Of a DNA stretch of 64,000 nt, positions 11,346 to 26,403 are shown piece after piece (the stretch's first letter is position 1; each line of letters begins with the position of its first letter). A model generated the notes under the pieces. The model searched no databases. It saw only the letters and a program-made list of their open reading frames with translations, and was not told the DNA's origin. Source of the stretch: Echiichthys vipera (taxonomy: Eukaryota; Chordata; Actinopteri; Perciformes; Trachinidae); NCBI GenBank assembly GCA_963691815.1, contig OY829659.1, positions 30,422,170-30,486,169 of the forward strand. Reading direction: 5' to 3'. The translations under genes and the position numbers were made by a program.

Positions 11346-14300
11346 ATGAAACGACTAAAAACAGATGAAAACACCACAAAAACATGACAAAACAACTAAA
11401 AACATATCAAAACACCACAAAAACGTGATGAAACGACTAAAAACAGACGAAAACACCACAAATATGTGATGAAACAACTAAAAACAGATGCAAAACTCAA
11501 CAAAAACGTGATGAATCGACTAAAAACAAATGAAAACACCACAAAAAAATGACAAAACAACTAAAAACATATCAAAACACCACAAAAACGTGATAAAACA
11601 ACTAAAAACAGACGAAAACACAACAAATATGTGATGAAACAACTTAAAACAGATGCAAAACACCACAAACACATGACAAAACGACTAAAAACAGACAAAA
11701 CACCACAAAAACATGATGAAACGACTAGAAACAGACGCAAAATTCCACAGAAACATGACAAAACGACTAAAAACCCCATAAAATACCACTAAAACGTGAC
11801 AAAAGGACTAAAAACAGACAAAACACTAACAAAAATGTGATGAAACGACAAAAAACTTGACGAAAACACCACAAATATGTTAAGAAACGACTTAAGACAG
11901 ATGAAAACACCACAAAAACATGACAAAAATGACTAAAAACAGATGAAAACACCACAAAAACGTGATGAAACGACTAAAAACAGATGAAAACACCACAAAA
12001 CGTGATAAGACAACTAAAAACAGACGAAACACACCACAAAAACGTGATGGAACGACTAAAAACAGATGAAAACACCACAAAAACGTGATGAAACCACTTA
12101 AAACAGATGAAAACACCACAAAAATATGATAAAACAACTAAAAAAAGACGAAAACACCACAAAAACGTGATGGAATTACTAAAAACAGACGAAAACACCA
12201 ACAAAAACGTGATGAAACGACTAAAAACAGACGAAAACACCACAAAAATGTGACAAAATGACTAAAAAAAGACGAAAACACCACAAGATCATGACAAAAC
12301 AACTAAAAACAGACGCAAAACTCCAGAAAAACATGATGAAACGACTAAAAACAGATGAAAACACCACAAAAACGTGACAAAAAAAACTAAAAACGGATGA
12401 AAATACCACAAAAACCTGATAAAACTACTATAAACAGACGAAACACCCCACAAAAACGTGATGAAACGACAAAAAACAAACGCAAGACACCAAAAAAACG
12501 ACTAAAAACAGATGAAAACTCCACAAAAACGTGATGAAACAACTAAAAATAGATGCAAAACTCAAAAAAACGTGATGAAACGACTAAAAACAGATGAAAA
12601 CACCACAAAAACGTGAAAAAATAACTAAAAACAGACGAAACACACCACAAAAACGTGATGAAACGACTAAAAACAGACGCAAGACACCACAAAAATGTGA
12701 CAAAAAGACTAAAAACAGATAAAAACTGCACAAAAACGTGATGAAACGTCTAAAAACAGATTAAAACACCACAAAAACATGATAAAACAACTAAAAAAAG
12801 ACGAAAACACCACATAAACGTGATGAAACGACTAAAAACAGACGCAAAACTCCACAAAAACATGATGAATAGAATAAAAACAGACGCAAAAACTCCAAAA
12901 GAACATGACAAAACGACTAAAAACAGATGAACACCACTAAAACGTGACAAAACGATTAAAAACAGAAAACACCACAAAAACATGACAAAACGACTAAAAC
13001 AGACGCAAAACTACACAAAAACATTATAAAAACGACTAAACACGGATGGAAACACCACAAAAACGTGATGAACCGACTAAAAACAGACGAAAACACCACA
13101 AAAACATGACAAAACGACGAAAAACGGATGAAAACACCACAAAAACAAATGACAAAACGCCCAAAAAAAGATCAAAACACCACAAAAATCTGATAAAACA
13201 AATAAAAACTGACGAAAACACCACAAAAAAGTGATGAAACGACTAAAAACAGATGCAAAACTCCACAAAACATGATGAAACGACTGAAAACAGACGCAAA
13301 ACTCCACAAAAACATGACAAAACGACTAAAAACAAATGAAAACACCACAAAAACATGACAAAACAACTAAAAACGTATCCAAACACCACAAAAACGTGAT
13401 GAAACGACTAAAAACAGACGAAAACACCACAAATATGTGATGAAACGACTTAAAACAGACGCAAAACACCACAAAAACATGGCAAAACGACTAAAAACTG
13501 ACGAAAACACCACAAAAACGTGATGAAACGACTAAAAACAGACGAAAAATTCCACAGAAACATGACAAAACGACTAAAAACTGTTTAAAATACCACTGAA
13601 ACGTGACAAAGCGACTAAAAACAGACAAAACACCACAAAAACGTGATGAAACGACTAAAATCGGACGAAAACACCTCAAATACGTGATGAAACGACTTAA
13701 AACAGATGAAAACACCACAAAAACGTGACAAAAATGACTAAAAACAGATGAAAACACCACAAAAACGTGATGAAACGACTAAAAACAGATGAAAACACCA
13801 CAAAACGTGAAAAGACAACTAAAAACAGACGAAACACACCACAAAAACGTGATGAAACGACTAAAAACAGATTAAAACACCACAAAAACGTGACAAAAAT
13901 GACTAAAAACAGATGAAAACACCACAAAAACGTGATAAAACAACTATAAACAGACGAAACACACCACAAAAATGTGATGAAACGACTAAAAACAGACGCA
14001 AGACACCGCAAAAACGACTAAAAACAGATTAAAACACCACAAAAACGTGATGAAACGACTAAAAACAGACGAAAACACCACTAAACCGTGATGAAACAAC
14101 TAAAAACACATGCAAAACACCACAAAAACGTGATGAAACGACTAAAAACAAACGAAAAACCCACAAAAACATGACAAAACGACTAAAAACGGATGAAAAC
14201 ACCACAAAAACATGACAAAACGACTAAAAACTGACGCCAAGCTCCATAAAACAATGCAAAACGACTAAAACAGACGCAAAACTCCACAAAAATGTGATGA

Positions 14301-15388
14301 AACAACTAAAAACAGATGAAAACACCAAAAAAACTGAAAAAACGACTAAAAACAGACCAAGACTCCACAAAAACATGACAAAACAATTTAAAAAACAGAC
14401 GCAAAACTCCACAAAAACATTATGAAACGACTAAAAACAGATGAAAACACCACAAAAACGTGACAAAACGATTAAAAACAGACAAAAACACCACAAAAAC
14501 GTGATGAAACGCCTAAAAATAGACGCAAAACTCCACAAAAACATAATGAAACGACTAAAAACAGATGAAAACACCACAAAAGGCGATGAAACGTCCAAAA
14601 AAACAGACGAAAACACCACAAAAACATTACAAAACGACTAAAAACAGATGAAAACACCACAAAAACATGACGAAATGATTAGAAACAGATGAAAACAACA
14701 CAAAAACATGACAAAAATGACTAAAGATAGATGAAAACACCGCAAAAAGAAGCAAAATTCAACGAAAATGTGATGAAATGTTTAAAAACAGACTCAAAGC
14801 TCCACAAAAACATGACAAAACAACTAAAAACACACGCAAAACTCCACAAAAATAATATTGAACGACTAAAAACAGATGAAAACACCACAAAAAAACGTGA
14901 TGAAACGACTTAAAACAGACGAAAACACCACAAAAACACGAAAAAACGACTAAAAAACGGATGAAAACACCACAATAACATGACAAAAACGACTAAAAAA
15001 AGATGAAAAAAACACAAAAACGTGATGAAACGACTAAAAACAGACGCAAAACTCCACAAAAACATAACAAAACGACTAAAAATAGACGCAAAACTCCACA
15101 AAAACATTATGAAACGACTGAAAACAGATGAAAACACCACAAATACGTGATGAAACGACTAAAAACAGACGAAAACCCCACAAAAACATGAAAAAAAGAC
15201 TAAAAATGGATGAAATTACCACAAAAACGTGACAGAAATTACCTAAAGTAGATGCAAACACCACTAAAAGGTGACAAAAACGACTAAAAACAGATGAAAA
15301 CACCACAAAAACGTGACAAAAGGACTAAAAACAGACGCAAAATTCCACAGAAACATGACAAAACGACTAAAAACTGATTAAAATAGCA

Positions 15389-17252
15389 CTAAAACGTGAC
15401 AAAACGACTAAAAACAGACGAAAACACCAACAAAAACGTGATGAAACGACAAACAACAGACGAAAACACCACAAATATGATGAAACGACTTAAAACCGAT
15501 GAAAACTGCACAAAAACATGACAAAAATGACTAGAAACAGATGAAAACACCACAAAAACGTGATAAAACAACTATAAACAGACAAAACACACCACAAAAA
15601 CGTGATGAAACGGCTAAAAACAGACGCAAGACACCACAAAAACGACTAAAAACAGATGAAAACACCACAAAAACGTGATGAAACCACTTAAAACAGATGA
15701 AAACACCACAAAACCGTGATGAAACAACTAAAAACAGATGCAAAACTCAACAAAAACGTGATGAAACGACTAAAAACACACGCAAGACACCAAAAAAATG
15801 ACAAAAAACCGATGAAAACACCACATAAACGTGATGAAACAACTAAAAATAGATGCAAAACTCAACAAAAACGTGATGAAACGACTAAAAACAGATGAAA
15901 ACACCACATAAACGTGATAAAACAACTAAAAACAGACGAAACACACCACAAAAACGTGATGAAACGACTAAAAAGAGACGCAAGACACCACAAAAATGTG
16001 ACAAAAAGACTAAAAACAGATAAAAACTGCGCAAAAACGTGATGAAACGTCTAAAAACAGATTAAAACACCACAAAAACATGATAAAACAACTAAAAAAA
16101 GACGAAAACACCACAAAAACGTGATGAAACGACTAAAAACAGACGCAAAACTCCACAAAAACATGATGAATAGACTAAAAACAGACGCAAAAACTCCAAA
16201 AGAACATGACAAAACAACTAAAAACAGATGAACACCACTAAAACGTGACAAAACGATTAAAAACAGACAACACCACAAAAACATGACAAAACGACTAAAA
16301 ACAGACGCAAAACTACATAAAAACATTATAAAAATGACTAAACACGGATGGAAACACCACAAAAACGTGATGAACTGACTAAAAACAGACGAAAACACCA
16401 CAAAAACATGACAAAACGACGAAAAACGGATGAAAACACCACAAAAACAAATGACAAAACGACCAAAAAAAGATCAAAACACCACAAAAATCTGATAAAA
16501 CAAATAAAAACAGACGAAAACACCACAAAAAAGTGATGAAACGACTAAAAACAGACGCAAAACTCCACAAAACATGATGAAACGACTGAAAACAGACGCA
16601 AAACTCCACAAAAACTTGACAAAACGACTAAAAACAAATGAAAACACCACAAAAACATGACATAACAACTAAAAACGTATCCAAACACCACAAAAACGTG
16701 ATGAAACGACTAAAAACAGACGAAAACACCACAAATATGTGATGAAACGACTTAAAACAGAGGCAAAACACCACAAAAACATGACAAAACGACTAAAAAC
16801 AGACGAAAACACCACAAAAACGTGATGAAACGACTAAAAACAGACGCAAAATTCCACAGAAACATGACAAAACGACTAAAAACTGATTAAAATAGCACTA
16901 AAACGTGACAAAACGACTAAAAACAGACGAAAACACCAACAAAAACGTGATGAAACGACAAACAACAGACGAAAACACCACAAATATGATGAAACGACTT
17001 AAAACCGATGAAAACTGCACAAAAACATGACAAAAATGACTAGAAACAGATGAAAACACCACAAAAACGTGATAAAACAACTATAAACAGACAAAACACA
17101 CCACAAAAACGTGATGAAACGGCTAAAAACAGACGCAAGACACCACAAAAACGACTAAAAACAGATGAAAACACCACAAAAACGTGATGAAACCACTTAA
17201 AACAGATGAAAACACCACAAAACCGTGATGAAACAACTAAAAACAGATGCAA
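15389..17252. repeat. 1509-bp offset duplication in domain B
   Basis: The block at 15389-15743 recurs at 16898-17252 with no difference I noticed, an offset of 1509 bp. Later relatives of the same block lie at 20552, 22899 and 25997 with different neighbours, showing repeated shuffling of blocks. Confidence 0.75.
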
Positions 17253-17559
17253 AACTCAACAAAAACGTGATGAAACGACTAAAAACACACGCAAGACACC
17301 AAAAAAACGACTAAAAACAGATGAAAACACCACATAAACGTGATGAAACAACTAAAAATAGATGCAAAACTCAACAAAAACGTGATGAAACGACTAAAAA
17401 CAGATGAAAACACCACAAAAACGTGATAAAACAACTAAAAACAGACGAAACACACCACAAAAACGTGATGAAACGACTAAAAACAGACGCAAGACACCAC
17501 AAAAATGTGACAAAAAGACTAAAAACAGATAAAAACTGCGCAAAAACGTGATGAAACGT

Positions 17560-20500
17560 CTAAAAACAGATTAAAACACCACAAAAACATGATAAAACAA
17601 CTAAAATAAGACGAAAACACCACAAAAACGTGATGAAACGACTAAAAACAGACGCAAAACTCCACAAAAACATGATGAAACGACTGAAAACAGACGCAAA
17701 ACTCCACAAAAACATGACAAAACGACTAAAAACAAATGAAAACACCACAAAAACATGACAAAACAACTAAAAACGTATCCAAACACCACAAAAACGTGAT
17801 GAAACGACTAAAAACAGACGAAAACACCACAAATATGTGATGAAACGACTTAAAACAGACGCAAAACACCACAAAAACATGGCAAAACGACTAAAAACAG
17901 ACGAAAACACCACAAAAACGTGATGAAACGACTAAAAACAGACGAAAAATTCCACAGAAACATGACAAAACGACTAAAAACTGTTTAAAATACCACTGAA
18001 ACGTGACAAAACGACTAAAAACAGACAAAACACCACAAAAACGTGATGAAACGACTAAAATCGGACGAAAACACCACAAATACGTTATGAAACGACTTAA
18101 AACAGATGAAAACACCACAAAAACATGACAAAAATGACTAAAAACAGATGAAAACACCACAAAACGTGATAAGACAACTAAAAACAGACGAAACACACCA
18201 CAAAAACGTGATGAAACGACTAAAAACAGATGAAAACACCACAAAAACGTGACAAAAATGACTAAAAACAGATGAAAACACCACAAAAACGTGATAAAAC
18301 AACTATAAACAGACGAAACACACCACAAAAATGTGATCAAACGACTAAAAACAGACGCAAGACACCGCAAAAACGACTAAAAACAGATTAAAACACCACA
18401 AAAACGTGATGAAACGACTAAAAACAGACGAAAACACCACTAAACCGTGATGAAACAACTAAAAACAGATGCAAAACTCCACGAAAACATGATGAAACGA
18501 CTAAAAACAGACGCAAAACTCCACAAAAACATTATGAAAAATCTAAAACAGATGAAAACACCACAAATACGTGATGAAACGACTAAAAACAAACGAAAAA
18601 CCCACAAAAACATTACAAAACGACTAAAAACGGATGAAAACACCACAAAAACATGACAAAACGACTAAAAACTGACGCCAAGCTCCATAAAACAATGCAA
18701 AACGACTAAAAACAGACGCAAAACTCCACAAAAATGTGATGAAACAACTAAAAACAGATGAAAACACCAAAAAACCTGACAAAACGACTAAAAACAGACC
18801 AAGACTCCACAAAAACATGACAAAACAATTAAAAAAACAGACGCAAAACTCCACAAAAACATTATGAAACGACTAAAAACTGATGAAAACACCACAAAAA
18901 CGTGACAAAACGATTAAAAACAGACAAAAACACCACAAAAACGTGATGAAACGCCTAAAAACAGACGCAAAACTACACAAAAACATTATAAAAACGACTA
19001 AACACGGATGGAAACACCACAAAAACGTGATGAACCGACTAAAAACAGACGAAAACACCACAAAAACATGACAAAACGACGAAAAACGGATGAAAACACC
19101 ACAAAAACAAATGACAAAACGACCAAAAAAAGATCAAAACACCACAAAAATCTGATAAAACAAATAAAAACAGACGAAAACACCACAAAAAAGTGATGAA
19201 ACGACTAAAAACAGACGCAAAACTCCACAAAACATGATGAAACGACTGAAAACAGACGCAAAACTCCACAAAAACTTGACAAAACGACTAAAAACAAATG
19301 AAAACACCACAAAAACATGACATAACAACTAAAAACGTATCCAAACACCACAAAAACGTGATGAAACGACTGAAAACAGACGAAAACACCACAAATATGT
19401 GATGAAACGACTTAAAACAGAGGCAAAACACCACAAAAACATGACAAAACGACTAAAAACAGACGAAAACACCACAAAAACGTGATGAAACGACTAAAAA
19501 CAGACGCAAAATTCCACAGAAACATGACAAAACGACTAAAAACTGATTAAAATAGCACTAAAACGTGACAAAACGACTAAAAACAGACGAAAACACCAAC
19601 AAAAACGTGATGAAACGACAAACAACAGACGAAAACACCACAAATATGATGAAACGACTTAAAACAGATGAAAACACCACAAAAACATGACAAAAATGAC
19701 TAGAAACAGACGCAAAACTCCACAAAAATGTGATGAAACAACTAAAAACAGATGAAAACACCAAAAAACCTGACAAAACGACTAAAAACAGACCAAGACT
19801 CCACAAAAACATGACAAAACAATTAAAAAAACAGACGCAAAACTCCACAAAAACATTATGAAACGACTAAAAACTGATGAAAACACCACAAAAACGTGAC
19901 AAAACGATTAAAAACAGACAAAAACACCACAAAAACGTGATGAAACGCCTAAAAACAGACGCAAAACTACACAAAAACATTATAAAAACGACTAAACACG
20001 GATGGAAACACCACAAAAACGTGATGAACCGACTAAAAACAGACGAAAACACCACAAAAACATGACAAAACGACGAAAAACGGATGAAAACACCACAAAA
20101 ACAAATGACAAAACGACCAAAAAAAGATCAAAACACCACAAAAATCTGATAAAACAAATAAAAACAGACGAAAACACCACAAAAAAGTGATGAAACGACT
20201 AAAAACAGACGCAAAACTCCACAAAACATGATGAAACGACTGAAAACAGACGCAAAACTCCACAAAAACTTGACAAAACGACTAAAAACAAATGAAAACA
20301 CCACAAAAACATGACATAACAACTAAAAACGTATCCAAACACCACAAAAACGTGATGAAACGACTGAAAACAGACGAAAACACCACAAATATGTGATGAA
20401 ACGACTTAAAACAGAGGCAAAACACCACAAAAACATGACAAAACGACTAAAAACAGACGAAAACACCACAAAAACGTGATGAAACGACTAAAAACAGACG

Positions 20501-23500
20501 CAAAATTCCACAGAAACATGACAAAACGACTAAAAACTGATTAAAATAGCACTAAAACGTGACAAAACGACTAAAAACAGACGAAAACACCAACAAAAAC
20601 GTGATGAAACGACAAACAACAGACGAAAACACCACAAATATGATGAAACGACTTAAAACAGATGAAAACACCACAAAAACATGACAAAAATGACTAGAAA
20701 CAGATGAAAACACCACAAAAACGTGATAAAACAACTATAAACAGATGAAAACACCACAAAAACGTGATAAAACAACTAAAAACAGACGAAACACACCACA
20801 AAAACGTGATGAAACGACTAAAAACAGACGCAAGACACCACAAAAATGTGACAAAAAGACTAAAAACAGATAAAAACTGCGCAAAAACGTGATGAAACGT
20901 CTAAAAACAGATTAAAACACCACAAAAACATGATAAAACAACTAAAATAAGACGAAAACACCACAAAAACGTGATGAAACGACTAAAAACAGACGCAAAA
21001 CTCCACAAAAACATGATGAAACGACTGAAAACAGACGCAAAACTCCACAAAAACATGACAAAACGACTAAAAACAAATGAAAACACCACAAAAACATGAC
21101 AAAACAACTAAAAACGTATCCAAACACCACAAAAACGTGATGAAACGACTAAAAACAGACGAAAACACCACAAATATGTGATGAAACGACTTAAAACAGA
21201 CGCAAAACACCACAAAAACATGGCAAAACGACTAAAAACAGACGAAAACACCACAAAAACGTGAGGAAACGACTAAAAACAGACGAAAAATTCCACAGAA
21301 ACATGACAAAACGACTAAAAACTGTTTAAAATACCACTGAAACGTGACAAAACGACTAAAAACAGACAAAACACCACAAAAACGTGATGAAACGACTAAA
21401 ATCGGACGAAAACACCACAAATACGTTATGAAACGACTTAAAACAGATGAAAACACCACAAAAACATGACAAAAATGACTAAAAACAGATGAAAACACCA
21501 CAAAACGTGATAAGACAACTAAAAACAGACGAAACACACCACAAAAACGTGATGAAACGACTAAAAACAGATGAAAACACCACAAAAACGTGACAAAAAT
21601 GACTAAAAACAGATGAAAACACCACAAAAACGTGATAAAACAACTATAAACAGACGAAACACACCACAAAAATGTGATCAAACGACTAAAAACAGACGCA
21701 AGACACCGCAAAAACGACTAAAAACAGATTAAAACACCACAAAAACGTGATGAAACGACTAAAAACAGACGAAAACACCACTAAACCGTGATGAAACAAC
21801 TAAAAACAGATGCAAAACTCCACGAAAACATGATGAAACGACTAAAAACAGACGCAAAACTCCACAAAAACATTATGAAAAATCTAAAACAGATGAAAAC
21901 ACCACAAATACGTGATGAAACGACTAAAAACAAACGAAAAACCCACAAAAACATTACAAAACGACTAAAAACGGATGAAAACACCACAAAAACATGACAA
22001 AACGACTAAAAACTGACGCCAAGCTCCATAAAACAATGCAAAACGACTAAAAACAGACGCAAAACTCCACAAAAATGTGATGAAACAACTAAAAACAGAT
22101 GAAAACACCAAAAAACCTGACAAAACGACTAAAAACAGACCAAGACTCCACAAAAACATGACAAAACAATTAAAAAAACAGACGCAAAACTCCACAAAAA
22201 CATTATGAAACGACTAAAAACTGATGAAAACACCACAAAAACGTGACAAAACGATTAAAAACAGACAAAAACACCACAAAAACGTGATGAAACGCCTAAA
22301 AACAGACGCAAAACTACACAAAAACATTATAAAAACGACTAAACACGGATGGAAACACCACAAAAACGTGATGAACCGACTAAAAACAGACGAAAACACC
22401 ACAAAAACATGACAAAACGACGAAAAACGGATGAAAACACCACAAAAACAAATGACAAAACGACCAAAAAAAGATCAAAACACCACAAAAATCTGATAAA
22501 ACAAATAAAAACAGACGAAAACACCACAAAAAAGTGATGAAACGACTAAAAACAGACGCAAAACTCCACAAAACATGATGAAACGACTGAAAACAGACGC
22601 AAAACTCCACAAAAACTTGACAAAACGACTAAAAACAAATGAAAACACCACAAAAACATGACATAACAACTAAAAACGTATCCAAACACCACAAAAACGT
22701 GATGAAACGACTGAAAACAGACGAAAACACCACAAATATGTGATGAAACGACTTAAAACAGAGGCAAAACACCACAAAAACATGACAAAACGACTAAAAA
22801 CAGACGAAAACACCACAAAAACGTGATGAAACGACTAAAAACAGACGCAAAATTCCACAGAAACATGACAAAACGACTAAAAACTGATTAAAATAGCACT
22901 AAAACGTGACAAAACGACTAAAAACAGACGAAAACACCAACAAAAACGTGATGAAACGACAAACAACAGACGAAAACACCACAAATATGATGAAACGACT
23001 TAAAACAGATGAAAACACCACAAAAACATGACAAAAATGACTAGAAACAGATGAAAACACCACAAAAACGTGATAAAACAACTATAAACAGACAAAACAC
23101 ACCACAAAAACGTGATGAAACGGCTAAAAACAGACGCAAGACACCACAAAAACGACTAAAAACAGATGAAAACACCACAAAAACGTGATGAAACCACTTA
23201 AAACAGATGAAAACACCACAAAACCGTGATGAAACAACTAAAAACAGATGCAAAACTCAACAAAAACGTGATGAAACGACTAAAAACACACGCAAGACAC
23301 CAAAAAAACGACTAAAAACAGATGAAAACACCACATAAACGTGATGAAACAACTAAAAATAGATGCAAAACTCAACAAAAACGTGATGAAACGACTAAAA
23401 ACAGATGAAAACACCACAAAAACGTGATAAAACAACTAAAAACAGACGAAACACACCACAAAAACGTGATGAAACGACTAAAAACAGACGCAAGACACCA

Positions 23501-24240
23501 CAAAAATGTGACAAAAAGACTAAAAACAGATAAAAACTGCGCAAAAACGTGATGAAACGTCTAAAAACAGATTAAAACACCACAAAAACATGATAAAACA
23601 ACTAAAATAAGACGAAAACACCACAAAAACGTGATGAAACGACTAAAAACAGACGCAAAACTCCACAAAAACATGATGAAACGACTGAAAACAGACGCAA
23701 AACTCCACAAAAACATGACAAAACGACTAAAAACAAATGAAAACACCACAAAAACATGACATAACAACTAAAAACGTATCCAAACACCACAAAAACGTGA
23801 TGAAACGACTAAAAACAGACGAAAACACCACAAATATGTGATGAAACAACTTAAAACAGAGGCAAAACACCACAAAAACATGACAAAACGACTAAAAACA
23901 GACGAAAACACCACAAAAACGTGATGAAACGACTAAAAACAGACGCAAAATTCCACAGAAACATGACAAAACGACTAAAAACTGATTAAAATAGCACTAA
24001 AACGTGACAAAACGACTAAAAACAGACGAAAACACCAACAAAAACGTGATGAAACGACAAACAACAGACGAAAACACCACAAATATGATGAAACGACTTA
24101 AAACAGATGAAAACACCACAAAAACATGACAAAAATGACTAAAAACAGATGAAAACACCACAAAACGTGATAAGACAACTCAAAACAGACGAAACACACC
24201 ACAAAAACGTGATGAAACGACTAAAAACAGATGAAAACAC
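17560..24240. repeat. 3341-bp higher-order unit in tandem, with inner duplications
   Basis: Blocks at 17601, 17891 and 18440 recur 3341 bp later at 20942, 21232 and 21781. Within the unit, 18883-19269 recurs after 994 bp (19877) and again after a further 2347 bp (22224); 994 + 2347 = 3341, so the 3341-bp unit contains a 994-bp duplication of a 2347-bp parent. Blocks also recur at 2660 bp (16348 to 19008; 21781 to 24441; 22224 to 24884). Copies are nearly identical, implying recent amplification. Confidence 0.85.
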
Positions 24241-26403
24241 CACAAAAACGTGACAAAAATGACTAAAAACAGATGAAAACACCACAAAAACGTGATAAAA
24301 CAACTATAAACAGACGAAACACACCACAAAAATGTGATCAAACGACTAAAAACAGACGCAAGACACCGCAAAAACGACTAAAAACAGATTAAAACACCAC
24401 AAAAACGTGATGAAACGACTAAAAACAGACGAAAACACCACTAAACCGTGATGAAACAACTAAAAACAGATGCAAAACTCCACGAAAACATGATGAAACG
24501 ACTAAAAACAGACGCAAAACTCCACAAAAACATTATGAAAAATCTAAAACAGATGAAAACACCACAAATACGTGATGAAACGACTAAAAACAAACGAAAA
24601 ACCCACAAAAACATTACAAAACGACTAAAAACGGATGAAAACACCACAAAAACATGACAAAACGACTAAAAACTGACGCCAAGCTCCATAAAACAATGCA
24701 AAACGACTAAAAACAGACGCAAAACTCCACAAAAATGTGATGAAACAACTAAAAACAGATGAAAACACCAAAAAACCTGACAAAACGACTAAAAACAGAC
24801 CAAGACTCTACAAAAACATGACAAAACAATTAAAAAAACAGACGCAAAACTCCACAAAAACATTATGAAACGACTAAAAACTGATGAAAACACCACAAAA
24901 ACGTGACAAAACGATTAAAAACAGACAAAAACACCACAAAAACGTGATGAAACGCCTAAAAATAGACGCAAAACTCCACAAAAACATAATGAAAGGACTA
25001 AAAACAGATGAAAACACCACAAAAGGCGATGAAACGTCCAAAAAAACAGACGAAAACACCACAAAAACATTACAAAACGACTAAAAACAGATGAAAACAC
25101 CACAAAAACATGACGAAATGATTAGAAACAGATGAAAACAACACAAAAACATGACAAAAATGACTAAAGATAGATGAAAACACCGCAAAAAGAAGCAAAA
25201 TTCAACGAAAATGTGATGAAATGATCAAAAACAGACGCAAAGCTCCACAAAAACATGACGAAACAACTAAAAACACACGCAAAACTCCAAAAAAATAATA
25301 TTGAACGACTAAAAACAGATGAAAACACCACAAAAAAACGTGATGAAACGACTTAAAACAGACGAAAACACCACAAAAACACGAAAAAACGACTAAAAAA
25401 CGGATGAAAACACCACAATAACATGACAAAAACGACTAAAAACAGATGAAAAAAACACAAAAACGTGATGAAACGACTGAAAACAGACGCAAAACTCCAC
25501 AAAAACATAACAAAACGACTAAAAATAGACGCAAAACTCCACAAAAACATTATGAAACGACTGAAAACAGATGAAAACACCACAAATACGTGATGAAACG
25601 ACTAAAAACAGACGAAAACCTCACAAAAACATGAAAAAAAGACTAAAAATGGATGAAATTACCACAAAAACGTGACAAAAATTACCTAAAGTAGATGCAA
25701 ACACCACAAAAAGGTGACAAAAACGACTAAAAACAGATGAAAACACCACAAAAACGTGACAAAAGGACCAACCAAAGATCAAAACACCACAAAAATATGA
25801 TAAAACAACTAAAAACAGACAAAAACACCACAAATATGTGATGAAACGACTTAAAACAGAGGCAAAACACCACAAAAAGATGACAAAACGACTAAAAACA
25901 GACGAAAACACCACAAAAACGTGATGAAACGACTAAAAACAGACGCAAAATTCCACAGAAACATGACAAAACGCCTAAAAACTGATTAAAATAGCACTAA
26001 AACGTGACAAAACGACTAAAAACAGACGAAAACACCAACAAAAACGTGATGAAACGACAAACAACAGACGAAAACACCACAAATATGATGAAACGACTTA
26101 AAACAGATGAAAACACCACAAAAACATGACAAAAATGAATAGAAACAGATGAAAACACCACAAAAACGTGATAAAACAACTATAAACAGACAAAACACAC
26201 CACAAAAACGTGATGAAACGGCTAAAAACAGACGCAAGACACCACAAAAACGACTAAAAACAGATGAAAACACCACAAAAACGTGATGAAACCACTTAAA
26301 ACAGATGAAAACACCACAAAACCGTGATGAAACAACTAAAAACAGATGCAAAACTCAACAAAAACGTGATGAAACGACTAAAAACACACGCAAAACTCCA
26401 CAG

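Larger units (their letters stand above)
11346..26403. repeat. 41-bp satellite array, domain B
   Basis: Same monomer family and orientation, lacking the 'ttagcatcac' variant and having its own markers (for example 'cacggatgg', near 13033, 16344, 19004, 19998 and 22345). The array stops abruptly at ~26403 within 'aactccacag', next to non-repetitive sequence. Minus-strand reading frames reach 159 residues here (17891-18370, repeated at 21232-21711), but they are the same 41-residue periodic translation and I do not call them genes. Confidence 0.96.

Noticed and set aside
1..26403. Dozens of 60-159-residue reading frames on both strands of the satellite, resembling a repetitive membrane-protein family
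   Set aside because: They are periodic translations of a 41-bp repeat in all frames, without conserved start context or codon bias beyond the repeat itself.
1..26403. CRISPR-like array of repeats
   Set aside because: There are no unique spacers: the whole 41-bp period is repeated with drift, in a eukaryotic context.
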